Made by a program: the position numbers and the translations under genes. Under the pieces are notes generated by a model. The model saw only the letters and a list, made by a program, of their open reading frames with translations. It was not told the origin of the DNA and ran no database searches. A DNA stretch of 64,000 bases from Mycolicibacterium sp. CR10 (GTDB lineage: Bacteria; Actinomycetota; Actinomycetes; Mycobacteriales; Mycobacteriaceae). This document shows positions 22,906 through 31,650 of this stretch, one piece after another (within the stretch, counting starts at the first letter, position 1; each line of letters starts with the position of its first letter). The stretch covers positions 62,001 through 126,000 of the forward strand of contig NZ_STGE01000072.1 of the NCBI RefSeq assembly GCF_005222675.1, written 5' to 3'.

Positions 22906-23853
22906 ATGGACGACGGTGTAGCCGCGATGTTGCGGACGCTCAACGACGCCTTCCCACCTGTCGAGCGGATGTCCGCCGACGCGGCACGCGCAGCGGTTGC
23001 CGCGCGGCGCCAACCGGTGTCCAACGTCGAGGACGCCACCGCCGAGGATCGTATCGTCGACACCGGGGCCGGCGACATCGCTGTGCGGATCTATCGCCCA
23101 CAGGGCACCACCGAAGTGCTCCGGCCTGCGGTGGTGTTTCTCCACGGAGGCGGTTTTGTGTTGTGCGACATCGAGAGCCATGACGGCTTCTGTCGTGCGA
23201 TGTCGCGCCATACCGGGTCGGTTGTGGTGTCGGTGGACTACCGGCGGGCACCCGAGCATCGGGCCCCGGCCGCCGCGCGGGACGCGTACGCAGCGTTCGA
23301 CTGGGTCGCCGAACACGCCACCTCCCTCGGGATCGACGCACGGCGAATCGCGGTCGCGGGGGACAGTGCAGGGGGCAACCTGGCGACGGTGGTGGCGCTG
23401 TTGTGTCGAGATCGAGACACCGCACCACCCGCCATGCAGGTGCTGCTCTATCCGATGATCGATCCGGCATGTGACACGGCCAGCTACCAGCGCAGGGCGA
23501 CCGGTTACTTCACCACCGGCGCTGCCCTGCAATGGTATTGGCGCCAGTATCTCGGGGACGCCAACGTGCCGGAGCCGGCGTGGCTCGTCGCTCCCGGGCG
23601 CGCGGACTCGCTCTCCGGCCTACCACCTGCGATCGTCGTCACGGCCACCCTGGATCCGTTGCACGATGACGGCGTGGCGTATGTGCGGCGACTGCGGGAC
23701 GACGGGGTGTCGGTGGTGCACCGCGACTTCCGTGGACTCTTCCACGGCTTCATGACGATGCTGGACTTCCCACCCGCGGTGGCCGCCCGGGACCTGCTGT
23801 GGTCGGACATGCGCGAACTGTTGACCGTTCGCCCGGCCGAGTCGGTGCGATGA
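22906..23853 (+). CDS. Alpha/beta hydrolase of the hormone-sensitive lipase family
   Basis: A 315-residue esterase. The oxyanion motif HGGG is at 80-83 and the nucleophile elbow GDSAGG at 152-157 (Ser154); DPLHDDG and FHGF supply the Asp and His. It would hydrolyse an ester in the cytoplasm. Its stop overlaps the start of a Baeyer-Villiger monooxygenase (ATGA), so the natural reading is that it opens the ester or lactone which that enzyme makes. Start ATG 22906 with GAGGAG; codons further upstream run back into the divergent PadR gene. Confidence 0.9.
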   Translation: MDDGVAAMLRTLNDAFPPVERMSADAARAAVAARRQPVSNVEDATAEDRIVDTGAGDIAVRIYRPQGTTEVLRPAVVFLHGGGFVLCDIESHDGFCRAMSRHTGSVVVSVDYRRAPEHRAPAAARDAYAAFDWVAEHATSLGIDARRIAVAGDSAGGNLATVVALLCRDRDTAPPAMQVLLYPMIDPACDTASYQRRATGYFTTGAALQWYWRQYLGDANVPEPAWLVAPGRADSLSGLPPAIVVTATLDPLHDDGVAYVRRLRDDGVSVVHRDFRGLFHGFMTMLDFPPAVAARDLLWSDMRELLTVRPAESVR

Positions 23854-25454
23854 CCGCCGGCCAGCACGACGTGATCGTGATCGGTGCGGGCTTCGCCGGG
23901 CTGTACGCGGTGCATCGTGCGGTGGCCGCGGGGCTGCAGGTGCTGGGCATCGAGGCCGCCGACGGCGTGGGCGGGACCTGGTACTGGAATCGCTACCCGG
24001 GCGCGCGCTGCGACGTCGAGAGCGTCGACTACTCCTACTCGTTCGACGACGACCTTCAACAGAGCTGGACATGGACCGAGCGCTACGCCGCGCAGCCGGA
24101 GATCCTGGCTTATCTGGAACACGTCGCCGACCGCTTCGACCTTCGCCGCCACTACGCGTTCGGCATCTCGGTCACCGGCGCGGCATTCGACCGCCGGTCG
24201 GGCATGTGGGAGGTGCACACGTCCGACGACGCCCGCCACCGCGCACAGTTCCTGCTGTGCGCGACCGGATGCCTGTCGGCCGTCCACCGTCCCGACCTTC
24301 CCGGCATCGACGACTTCGCCGGCGAGGTGTACTACACCGCCGCCTGGCCCGAACAGGAACCGGACCTTGGCGGCAAGCACGTGGGGCTTGTCGGCACCGG
24401 GTCCTCGGGGATTCAGGCGGCTCCTATCCTCGCAAGCAAGGCAGCATCGCTGACGGTATTCCAACGCTCGCCGAACTACAGCGTGCCCATGCCGAACCGG
24501 CCATGGACCGACGACGACATGCGGCGGATCAAGGCCGACTACCCGCAGCGGCGCGCCCGGTCGGCCTACGCCCCGGCGGGCACTCCGCACACCAGCCCCA
24601 CAAAGCCCGCCGCAGAAAACAGTGCCGACGAACGCGAAGAAGCGTTGCGGCAGCGGTGGTCTGAGGGCGGCGTGCTGTTCAGCAAGACATTCCCGGATCA
24701 ACTGACCGATCTGGGCGCCAACGACATCGCCCGCGAGTTCGCCGAAGCGCGCATCCGGGAACTCGTCGCCGATCCCCGCGTCGCCGACGATCTGGTCCCG
24801 GTGGACCACCCGATCGGCACGAAGCGCATCTGCACCGACACGGGCTACTACACGACCTTCAACGACGAGCACGTCAGACTGGTCAACCTGCGCCGCGAAC
24901 CCATCACCGCCATCACGCCCGACGCGGTCCAGACGGCGACGGCGAGATATCCCTGCGACGTATTGGTGTTCGCCACCGGATTCGATGCGATGACCGGCGC
25001 GCTGACGCGCATCGATCCTGTCGGTCCGAACGGCGAACGACTCAGCGAACTCTGGGCGGACGGTCCCGTCACCTTCCTCGGGTTGATGATCCCGACGCTG
25101 CCCAATCTGTTCAGCTTCAGCGGACCGGGAAGCCCGTCGGTGTTGGCGAATATGGTGCTGCACTCCGAGATTCAGGTCGACTGGGTGATCGCGCTGATCA
25201 TCGCGGTCCGTGCCGAGGGCTTCACCCAGGTCGAGGCGCGTGCGGATGCGGCCGCGGCGTGGACCCGGCATGTCGGCGAGGTCGCCGAGGGTACATTGTT
25301 CACCCACGCGGACTCGTCGTGGTATCTCGGCGCGAACATCGACGGCAAGAAGCGGGTCTTCATGCCCTACGTCGGCGGCTTCGGCACGTATCGCCAACAC
25401 TGCGACGAGGTCGCCGAAAATGACTATGCAGGAATGGTGTTCACGTCGAGATGA
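23850..25454 (+). CDS. Baeyer-Villiger flavin monooxygenase
   Basis: A 534-residue class I Baeyer-Villiger monooxygenase (cyclohexanone/phenylacetone type). FAD fold GAGFAG at 12-17, GGTWYWNRYPGARCDVES, and the NADPH fold at VGLVGTGSSGIQ. The family fingerprint FxGxxxHxxxW(P/D) reads FAGEVYYTAAWP here, so the expected His is Tyr. The enzyme inserts oxygen next to a ketone using NADPH and O2. It is coupled to the esterase upstream and followed 24 nt later by an acyl-CoA ligase, which suggests ketone to ester to acid to CoA ester. Confidence 0.92.
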   Translation: MTAGQHDVIVIGAGFAGLYAVHRAVAAGLQVLGIEAADGVGGTWYWNRYPGARCDVESVDYSYSFDDDLQQSWTWTERYAAQPEILAYLEHVADRFDLRRHYAFGISVTGAAFDRRSGMWEVHTSDDARHRAQFLLCATGCLSAVHRPDLPGIDDFAGEVYYTAAWPEQEPDLGGKHVGLVGTGSSGIQAAPILASKAASLTVFQRSPNYSVPMPNRPWTDDDMRRIKADYPQRRARSAYAPAGTPHTSPTKPAAENSADEREEALRQRWSEGGVLFSKTFPDQLTDLGANDIAREFAEARIRELVADPRVADDLVPVDHPIGTKRICTDTGYYTTFNDEHVRLVNLRREPITAITPDAVQTATARYPCDVLVFATGFDAMTGALTRIDPVGPNGERLSELWADGPVTFLGLMIPTLPNLFSFSGPGSPSVLANMVLHSEIQVDWVIALIIAVRAEGFTQVEARADAAAAWTRHVGEVAEGTLFTHADSSWYLGANIDGKKRVFMPYVGGFGTYRQHCDEVAENDYAGMVFTSR

Positions 25455-25478
25455 CTGCCCTCACCGAAGAGGTGTGCC

Positions 25479-27080
25479 ATGCATGAAACCATCCAGCAGG
25501 TCCTGCGCGAGCGCCTGACCGACGACACCGTCGCCGTCAGGTACGAGAACCGGACCTGGACCTGGCGCGAGCACCTGGCGGAGGCGACCGCCGAGGCGTC
25601 GGCGCTGATAGCGCTGGCTGACCCGGCGCGGCCACTGCATGTCGGTGCGCTGCTGGGCAACACGCCGGCCATGCTGCGATCGATGGCGGCGGCCGCGCTG
25701 GGGGGCTACGTCCTGTGCGGCATCAACACCACCCGCCGTGGCGCGGGCCTGCTCAGCGACATCCGCCGCGCGGATTGCCAACTGCTGCTGATCAATCCGG
25801 AGCACCTGCCGCTGCTGGAGGATCTCGACCTCACGGGCATCACAGTGATCGACGTGACGTCGCCCGCCTACCTCGACGCGGTCGGATCGCCGGCGCCACT
25901 GGTGCCGCACCACGAGGCCGCCGCCACCGATCCGCTGATGCTCATCTTCACGTCGGGCACCAGCGGTAATCCGAAGGCCGTCCCGTTCGCCCACATCATG
26001 GCGGTGCTCAGCGGGAGCAGTCTGGTCCTGCAGCACGACGTCACACCGCACGACGTCTGTTACCTGTCGATGCCGTTGTTCCACTCGAACGGCGTCGCGG
26101 CGGGGTGGGCGGTCGCCGTGTGCAGTGGTGCGACGATGGTGCCCGCCAAGTTCTCGGCGTCACGCTTCCTCGACGAGATCCGGCGCTATGAAGCCACGTA
26201 CATGAACTACGTCGGCAAGCCACTGGCCTTGGTGCTCGCGACCCAGGAGAGACCGGACGACGCCGACAACACGTTGCGTGTCGCGTTCGGCAATGAGGCC
26301 GCCGATCGCGACATCGACGAATTCGCCCGCCGATTCGGGTGCCGGGTGATGGACGGGTTCGGCTCCAGCGAGTTCGCCGTCATTGTGGTGCGCGAGGACG
26401 GTACCCCGCCAGGGTCGATCGGCAAGGGCTGGGAAGGCGTCGCGGTCTACCACGCCGACACTGTGACCGAATGCGCCACAGCGGTATTCGATGAGACGGG
26501 TGCGCTGGCCAACTTCGACGATGCGGTGGGCGAACTGGTCAACACGACCGGAGGTGGCGCCTTCGGCGGGTATTACAACGACGCCGACGCAACCGACGAG
26601 CGCATGCGCCATGGCATGTACTGGTCCGGGGACCTCGCTTACCGCGACGCCGACGGCTGGATCTACCTCGCCGGGCGCACCACCGACTGGATGCGGGTCG
26701 ATGGCGAGAACCTCGCCGCCGCACCGATAGAGCGGATCCTGCTGAGGTGTGAACGGATCAGCCAGGTGGCGGTGTATGCGGTGCCCGACCCCCGGGTGGG
26801 TGATCAGGTGATGGCCGCCGTCGTCCTCAATGACCGTGCGGAGCTGACCCCGGCCGAGTTCGGAAACTTCCTCGCCGAGCAGCAGGATCTGTCACCGAAG
26901 GCGTGGCCACGGTTTGTCCGGATCACCACGACGCTGCCGCAGACGGCGACCAACAAGATCCTCAAGCGGGAGCTCATCACGGCCGGTGTGACCGCCGGCG
27001 GGGGGCTGCTATGGGAACGGCCCGGGCGGGACCGCTCCTACGCCCTCGTCGCGGAGGGCACGCGGTCCGTGTCGGTGTGA
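25479..27080 (+). CDS. Acyl-CoA synthetase, FadD17-like
   Basis: A 533-residue AMP-forming ligase. The P-loop MLIFTSGTSGNPKAVPF, the stretch CYLSMPLFHSNGVAAGWAVA, the YVGKPLALVLATQERPDDADN region and the YWSGDLAYRDADGW plus RTTDWMRVDGENL motifs all resemble mycobacterial FadD17, which in M. tuberculosis activates a shortened sterol side-chain acid. It would load the acid product of this cluster onto CoA for the dehydrogenase/hydratase/aldolase set. Its 3' end overlaps the convergent P450 gene by 43 bp. Confidence 0.88.
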   Translation: MHETIQQVLRERLTDDTVAVRYENRTWTWREHLAEATAEASALIALADPARPLHVGALLGNTPAMLRSMAAAALGGYVLCGINTTRRGAGLLSDIRRADCQLLLINPEHLPLLEDLDLTGITVIDVTSPAYLDAVGSPAPLVPHHEAAATDPLMLIFTSGTSGNPKAVPFAHIMAVLSGSSLVLQHDVTPHDVCYLSMPLFHSNGVAAGWAVAVCSGATMVPAKFSASRFLDEIRRYEATYMNYVGKPLALVLATQERPDDADNTLRVAFGNEAADRDIDEFARRFGCRVMDGFGSSEFAVIVVREDGTPPGSIGKGWEGVAVYHADTVTECATAVFDETGALANFDDAVGELVNTTGGGAFGGYYNDADATDERMRHGMYWSGDLAYRDADGWIYLAGRTTDWMRVDGENLAAAPIERILLRCERISQVAVYAVPDPRVGDQVMAAVVLNDRAELTPAEFGNFLAEQQDLSPKAWPRFVRITTTLPQTATNKILKRELITAGVTAGGGLLWERPGRDRSYALVAEGTRSVSV

Positions 27081-28306
27081 CCGCCGTAGTCCACCTGCCA
27101 GTGCTTGATGCCGTTGACCATGCTGGACCGCAGACGTTCAGGTTCCCCGAGCGGCCGCAGTTCGGGAAGGTGATCGGCGATCGCATTGAACATCAGATCG
27201 ATGGTCATCCGGGCCAGGCTGGCGCCGACACAGAAGTGCGCACCTGTGCCGCCGAAGCCGAGGTGGGGATTGGGATGTCGGAGCACGTCGAAGCTGAAAG
27301 GCTTCTCGAAGACGTCCTCGTCGAAGTTGGCGGAGCGGTAGAACAGCACCAGCCGCTGACCCTTCTTGATCGATACCCCACCGAGTTCGGTGTCGACCAG
27401 GGCGGTCCGCTGAAAAGCGTTGATCGGGGTCGCCCAGCGGATGATCTCGTCGGCCGCGGTCTTCGGACGCTGAGCCTTGAACAACTCCCATTGCTCGGGA
27501 AACTCCGTGAAGGCCATCATCCCCTGCGTGATGGACTGGCGGGTTGTCTCATTGCCGGCGATGGTCAAGGTGACCACGAACATTCCGAACTCGGCCTCGG
27601 TGAGCTGACCGTCGGCGTCGGCGTCGACCAACGTGCTGACAATGTCGTCGCCGGGCTCCTCAGCCTTGCGTGCCGCCAGTTGCATTCCGTACCACATCAA
27701 TTCGGCTGCCGAGGTCAGGGAGTCGTACTCCGCGAACTCGGGGTCCTCGTCGCCGATCATCTGGTTGCTCCAGTCGAAGAGCTTTTCGCGGTCCTCCTGA
27801 GGGACGCCGAGCAGACCGGCGATGGCCTGCAGCGGCAGTTCCCGCGCAACCTGCACGACGAAGTCACCCGAAGTCAATGTCGAGGCGTCCGCAGCGATGC
27901 GCTGAGCCCGCTCGCCGAGTTCGGCGCGTAGCCGCTCGACCGCGCGAGGGGTGAAGCCTCGCGAGACGATCTTGCGCAGCCGGGTGTGTTCGGGCTCGTC
28001 CATCATGATCATCGAGGCTCGGCCCGCCTCAATCTGACCGCCGCCGCCGGTCACTTTGTACCGCGGCACCACGGACTTCTCGGCCGACGAAAACACGTCG
28101 CTGCGCAGCGACACTTCTCGGACATCGCGGTGTTTGCTCACCACCCAGAATCCGCCGTCACCGAAGCCGCCGACATCGGGCGGTTGGGCATTCCACCAGA
28201 TGGGCGCCGAGCGACGCAGCTCGGCGAACTCCGCCACCGGCAGCCGGTGGGCATAGATGTCGGGGTCGGTGAAGTCGAAGCCGGGCGGCAACAGGGGAGT
28301 GGGCAT
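27038..28306 (-). CDS. Cytochrome P450, CYP125-like (sterol terminal hydroxylase type)
   Basis: A 422-residue P450. Oxygen-binding helix AGNETTR (250-256), ExxR at E287-R290, and heme loop FGGTGAHFCVGASLAR with Cys359. The N-terminus PPGFDFTDPDIYAHRLPVAE and GLLGVPQEDREKLF closely resemble mycobacterial CYP125, which oxidises the C26/C27 methyl of cholesterol or cholestenone. It lies convergent with the FadD17-like gene; its own promoter at about 28310-28390 shows no copy of the shared operator. A sterol or related isoprenoid substrate is likely, though the paralogue could have drifted. Confidence 0.9.
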   Translation of the reverse strand: MPTPLLPPGFDFTDPDIYAHRLPVAEFAELRRSAPIWWNAQPPDVGGFGDGGFWVVSKHRDVREVSLRSDVFSSAEKSVVPRYKVTGGGGQIEAGRASMIMMDEPEHTRLRKIVSRGFTPRAVERLRAELGERAQRIAADASTLTSGDFVVQVARELPLQAIAGLLGVPQEDREKLFDWSNQMIGDEDPEFAEYDSLTSAAELMWYGMQLAARKAEEPGDDIVSTLVDADADGQLTEAEFGMFVVTLTIAGNETTRQSITQGMMAFTEFPEQWELFKAQRPKTAADEIIRWATPINAFQRTALVDTELGGVSIKKGQRLVLFYRSANFDEDVFEKPFSFDVLRHPNPHLGFGGTGAHFCVGASLARMTIDLMFNAIADHLPELRPLGEPERLRSSMVNGIKHWQVDYGGHTDTDRVPSATRA

Positions 28307-28389
28307 TGTCGACCCCTCTCTGACTCTCCCTCTTAGGAGTATCTCGGAGCGGCGCGTGGGGTGGCCGGATTGGCGAAAATGGGCGCCGG

Positions 28390-28992
28390 TCAGGTACGGC
28401 GGTTGGCCCAGCCGTCGTCGTTGTGCGACAGCAGGAGCAGTTCACGCTCCCAGGCCCGATCGCGCGACCGATCCAGGGCGCGGCGGATGACGAACGCCAG
28501 CAGCGCACTTGCGGCCACGAGGGAGGTCCAGACAGTCACAGCGGCGACGGCCGCGCTCAACTCGGCGTCCTCGGTCGTCTGCGGGGCAGCGACGACCTTG
28601 CCGCTGTCATCGAGCCAGATCGTCAGCGATTCTCCTGGTTTCAACGCGGCCGGGGCGATCACCCCTTCGGTGCGCCATTGCGCGCCGTCACGCCACTGGA
28701 CGCGCACATACGCGGGATTGTCGAAGTCGGCCGACAGGGCGGCGCTGGCCTCGACCGCTTGGGCTTCGACGGGATGGCGATTCTGCATCTGCTCCTCGGC
28801 CGCGCTCACAGCGGTGCTGTACATCCAGCTTCCTGCGTGCGCCGCGACGGGAAAAGCGATGAGGACGGTGCAGAACACCGCGAGGACCGCCAGTGCCTCG
28901 AGCCGGTCGCTCAGGCGAATTAGCGGGTTGGACCCGGCGGCGCGGAGGTGGCGGCGCCACCGATGAGCAAACGATGTGATGTCCATCACCAC
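28390..28992 (-). CDS. Rv1733c-family membrane protein
   Basis: A 200-residue protein with an N-terminal membrane helix (about 28-50, ALAVLAVFCTVLIAFPVAAHAG), an external domain with RHPVEA... and PAYVRVQWRDGAQWRTEGVIAPAALKPGESLTIWLDDSG, and a second helix near 150-172. The layout and NPLIRLSDRLEAL match the mycobacterial Rv1733c family, whose M. tuberculosis member is a dormancy-regulon antigen of unknown function. No DosR-type box was found upstream here. It faces a nitroreductase gene. Confidence 0.85.
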   Translation of the reverse strand: MVMDITSFAHRWRRHLRAAGSNPLIRLSDRLEALAVLAVFCTVLIAFPVAAHAGSWMYSTAVSAAEEQMQNRHPVEAQAVEASAALSADFDNPAYVRVQWRDGAQWRTEGVIAPAALKPGESLTIWLDDSGKVVAAPQTTEDAELSAAVAAVTVWTSLVAASALLAFVIRRALDRSRDRAWERELLLLSHNDDGWANRRT

Positions 28993-29187
28993 TGCTCACC
29001 GGGGGTCGTTACGCTTCTCGCAAACACAGCCTCCATGCTGACATCAGGGAAGCCGAGTCGCCAGCCAGGACCCGCGCCGGCGACCGACATCACAGCTGCA
29101 ACCATGGACGGGCACCGCCCGCGTCTCGTGGCGCCGAGGGCCGGTACCGGTCGTCGCCACCGGGTCGCACGAGCCGAACGGAGCGCA

Positions 29188-29817
29188 GTGGATATCGAGT
29201 CGGTCGATTATGTGCTTGCGACGACCAGAGCGGTGCGGCGGCGCCTCGATCTCAGCCGCCCTGTCGAGCGCGAGGTGATTCTCGACTGTCTGCGCTTGGC
29301 CGTGCAGGCGCCGACCGCCAGCAATGACCAGAACTGGCGCTGGATCGTCGTCACCGACGCCGACAAGCGGGCGGCGATCGCGGAGATCTATCGCAGTGTC
29401 GGCGAGGAGTACCTGAAGACACTGGCCGCCACCGAGTCTGACCCGCAGACCCGCAAGGTGTACCGGAGCGCGCACGCGTTCACTGGCATCCTGGCCCAGG
29501 TTCCGGTGTTCGTCATCCCATGCATCGAGCGGCGCATCGACAGCGCTGACCTTCTCATCGCCGCGTCAGCGTGGGCGTCGATCATCCCCGCGGCGTGGAG
29601 CTTTCTGCTCGCCCTGCGATCCCGGGGTCTAGGCTCGGTGTGGACGACGCTGCATCTGGCGAGGGAGCGCGAGGTGGCAGAGCTGCTCGGCATCCCGGAC
29701 ACGGTGACGCAGGTGGCGCTGTTCCCGGTGGCGTACACGATCGGCACCGACTTCAAGCCCGCGGTCCGTCCGCCTGTTGAGACCATCACGTCATGGAACA
29801 CCTGGGGCGCGTCCTGA
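29188..29817 (+). CDS. Nitroreductase family protein
   Basis: A 209-residue FMN-dependent nitroreductase-type protein. TTRAVRRRLDLSRPVEREVILDCLRLAVQAPTASNDQNWRWIVV contains the Arg/Ser-Asn FMN-binding residues; later stretches are IPAAWSFLLALRSRGLGSVWTTLHL and LFPVAYTIGTDFKPA. It would reduce nitro groups, quinones or similar with NAD(P)H. The GTG at 29188 follows GGAG; the 80 in-frame codons upstream cross the divergent promoter and lack coding character. It sits among stress genes. Confidence 0.88.
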   Translation: MDIESVDYVLATTRAVRRRLDLSRPVEREVILDCLRLAVQAPTASNDQNWRWIVVTDADKRAAIAEIYRSVGEEYLKTLAATESDPQTRKVYRSAHAFTGILAQVPVFVIPCIERRIDSADLLIAASAWASIIPAAWSFLLALRSRGLGSVWTTLHLAREREVAELLGIPDTVTQVALFPVAYTIGTDFKPAVRPPVETITSWNTWGAS

Positions 29818-29846
29818 TGCATTCCTGCACAGTCACATTCGCGGGC

Positions 29847-30515
29847 TCACGGACCGCCCTTCCAATGTTCGATGCGGTTGTGGTCTGGCTCGAAGCCGTG
29901 TTTGACACCCCATAGGACCGCTTGGGTGCGACTTGCGACGCCGATCTTGCGGTAGATCGTCCGAATGTAGGACTTGATGGTGTTGGGGCTGAGATAGGTC
30001 AATGCCGCGACTTCGGCGTTGCTCTTACCTTGGGTGATGAGCGCGAGGATCTCCGACTCCCGATCGCTGAGTCCCTCGCCGCGGCCTGGCCAGTCGAGCC
30101 CGACAGCGCTGCGCGCCCGCGGCGGGACCTCACTGATGACCGTCTCGCCGGCGTGCACGGCTTCCAGCGCGGCGACGAGTTCTCGCGCCGGCAGCGTCTT
30201 GGAAAGATACCCGTGCGCACCGCACTCCTGGGCGCTGGCGATCAGATCGGGATGAAAGTTCCAGGTGTAGACCACAACTCGACGTGCACGCGGATTCGCC
30301 ACCAGATGCCCGATCTCATCGTGGTCGGACTCGGGCTGGGCGAAGGAGTCGTAGAGCACGATGTCGACGGTGTCCTCGAGGCCCATGTTCGAGTCGATCT
30401 CCGCGACGACCACACGGTCGCGGTAACGGTCGAACATATTGGCCACGCCCATCAGCACGACGTCGTAGTCGTCGACGAGGGCGACGGTGATCGGGGTGTT
30501 CGGCGGCGGTGCCAT
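29847..30515 (-). CDS. NarL/LuxR-type response regulator
   Basis: A 222-residue response regulator. The receiver domain has acidic D15/D16, a candidate phospho-acceptor D56 (IVLYDSF) and the conserved Lys in YLSKTLPARELV. The LuxR helix-turn-helix spans about 149-205 (LSDRESEILALITQGKSNAEVAAL ... NTIKSYIRTIYRKIGVASRTQAV). No sensor kinase is adjacent, so it is an orphan here. Repeated TAGGGGTGT motifs lie just upstream, between it and the GlsB gene, and may be its binding sites. Confidence 0.92.
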   Translation of the reverse strand: MAPPPNTPITVALVDDYDVVLMGVANMFDRYRDRVVVAEIDSNMGLEDTVDIVLYDSFAQPESDHDEIGHLVANPRARRVVVYTWNFHPDLIASAQECGAHGYLSKTLPARELVAALEAVHAGETVISEVPPRARSAVGLDWPGRGEGLSDRESEILALITQGKSNAEVAALTYLSPNTIKSYIRTIYRKIGVASRTQAVLWGVKHGFEPDHNRIEHWKGGP

Positions 30516-30534
30516 GGACGTCAGATTACCTACC

Positions 30535-30566
30535 TAGGGGTGTACTGGCACCCCCCTTAGGGGTGT
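30535..30566. promoter_or_regulatory. Paired TAGGGGTGT motifs between the response regulator and the GlsB gene
   Basis: TAGGGGTGT occurs at 30535-30543 and 30558-30566, spaced 23 bp start to start. Between them CACCCC (30549-30554) makes a local inverted repeat with the first GGGGTG. The phasing of about two helical turns and the divergent location suggest a regulator site, most likely for the neighbouring LuxR-type protein. Confidence 0.5.
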
Positions 30567-30649
30567 TGAACTGGTGTCAGTGTCGAGCAACCGCCCGACC
30601 GACCCGATCCAAGCGCGCAATCGGCGCTGAAACAGAAAGGCTCACAGCC

Positions 30650-30931
30650 ATGATCGGACTCATCGTCAGCATCGTCGTCATCGGACTTCTCGCTGGGGCT
30701 CTTGCCCGTCTGCTCGTTCCGGGCAGGCAGAACATCTCCATCCTGATGACCATCGTCCTCGGCGTCGTCGGATCCTTCGTCGGCGGATTCCTGGGATACC
30801 TGATCTTCCACAAAGACAGTGCCCAAGGCTTTCTCCAGCCGTCCGGGATCATCGGCTCGGTCATCGGCGCCGTCCTCGTTCTGCTGATCTGGCTCCGCGT
30901 CGGCGGACGCAGCACGGTCCGAACCAGGTAG
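30650..30931 (+). CDS. GlsB/YeaQ/YmgE-family stress membrane protein
   Basis: A 93-residue protein with three hydrophobic segments and the family pattern MIGLIVSIVVIGLLAGALARLLVPGRQNISI ... VLGVVGSFVGGFLGYLI ... IGSVIGAVLVLLIWLRV. Members are stress-induced inner-membrane proteins of unknown mechanism. The ATG at 30650 follows AAAGG; upstream codons of the frame contain the promoter region. A paralogue lies at 37274-37552 on the other strand. Confidence 0.9.
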   Translation: MIGLIVSIVVIGLLAGALARLLVPGRQNISILMTIVLGVVGSFVGGFLGYLIFHKDSAQGFLQPSGIIGSVIGAVLVLLIWLRVGGRSTVRTR

Positions 30932-31052
30932 ATCGGTGCGTCACAGCAGGGGCCGACTTCGAACGTCTGGGTCGGTCTCTGCTGTGACCGCCTCGCATCA
31001 CCAGCACCGAAGGCCGCCCGCCGGCATTGCTCCTGCGTTCAGAGAGGGAGAC

Positions 31053-31436
31053 GTGAACAGCCAAAACATCGACAGCACAACGCCCGTCGGCGACGACGCC
31101 TGCAGTGTCACGACGAACTGGATCCCTCGCAACGTGGTGGTGGTGGCAATCTCGGGGGATCTGGATATGGCCACCGCCCCCGAGGTCGCCGACGCGATCC
31201 AATCTGCGGTCGAACACGGGCCGGCAGCCCTCATCGTTGATCTGTCGAGAGTGCAGTTTCTGGCCTCGGCGGGAATAAACCTACTGATCAGCTTGCATCG
31301 AGATCTGCTGCCCTCGAGGCGATTTGGTATTGTTGCCGACGGCCCTGCCACAAGCCGGCCGCTGAGAGTGATCGGAGTCGACACCATCCTCGCGGTGTAT
31401 CGAACCCTCGACGAAGCGTTGAACCACATCGCCTGA
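31053..31436 (+). CDS. STAS-domain anti-sigma factor antagonist
   Basis: A 127-residue STAS protein: VVVVAISGDLDMATAPEVADAIQSAVEHGPAALIVDLSRVQFLASAGINLLISLHRDLL. The Ser in LASAGINLL corresponds to the serine phosphorylated by anti-sigma kinases and dephosphorylated by PP2C enzymes. No partner HATPase kinase is in the window, but a PP2C (SpoIIE-type) output domain is encoded 2.2 kb downstream in the bacteriophytochrome fusion. The GTG at 31053 has GAGGGAG at good spacing. Confidence 0.88.
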   Translation: MNSQNIDSTTPVGDDACSVTTNWIPRNVVVVAISGDLDMATAPEVADAIQSAVEHGPAALIVDLSRVQFLASAGINLLISLHRDLLPSRRFGIVADGPATSRPLRVIGVDTILAVYRTLDEALNHIA

Positions 31437-31535
31437 CCGCTCAGTGCGCAGATCCGTGGTCATGGAAGGACCCGCCGAGTTGGTAGCGCTGTGGCACATC
31501 AATCCGATCCTGCGAGCGGATCAGTGCTGACACAC

Positions 31536-31577
31536 GATTGCCCCCGCCAGCACAACACGGCACTGACAGGGGCAATC
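31536..31577. terminator. Hairpin downstream of the STAS gene
   Basis: GATTGCCCC (31536-31544) and GGGGCAATC (31569-31577) are perfect 9-bp arms around a 24-nt loop. It lies between two convergent genes and probably ends the rightward transcript. Confidence 0.55.
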
Positions 31578-31599
31578 CTGGGTGTGGCTAGTCCACGTC

Positions 31600-31639
31600 G
31601 GTCCACACGTCGTCGGGGTTGTCGAACGACGTGTGGACC
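31600..31639. terminator. Strong bidirectional hairpin terminator
   Basis: GGTCCACACGTCGT (31600-31613) and ACGACGTGTGGACC (31626-31639) are perfect 14-bp arms with a 12-nt loop. It lies 11 nt beyond the stop of the leftward membrane protein gene and after the rightward STAS gene, so it can serve both. Confidence 0.82.
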
Positions 31640-31650
31640 TAGTGCAGAGC

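Noticed and set aside
23505..25400. 631-codon minus-strand open frame opposite the monooxygenase
   Set aside because: High-GC mirror frame of the real esterase and monooxygenase genes; no family motifs.
15013..28390. KstR or KstR2 sites in the steroid-like cluster
   Set aside because: No AAC-N2-GTT dyad in the right context and no CAAG-N2-CTTG-type site in the promoter gaps; the recurring CTATTTC-N5-GAAACAG repeat is different.
28993..29187. DosR-type box upstream of the Rv1733c-like and nitroreductase genes
   Set aside because: No GGGACT/AGTCCC-like dyad was found; only an unrelated CCGGTACCGG palindrome.
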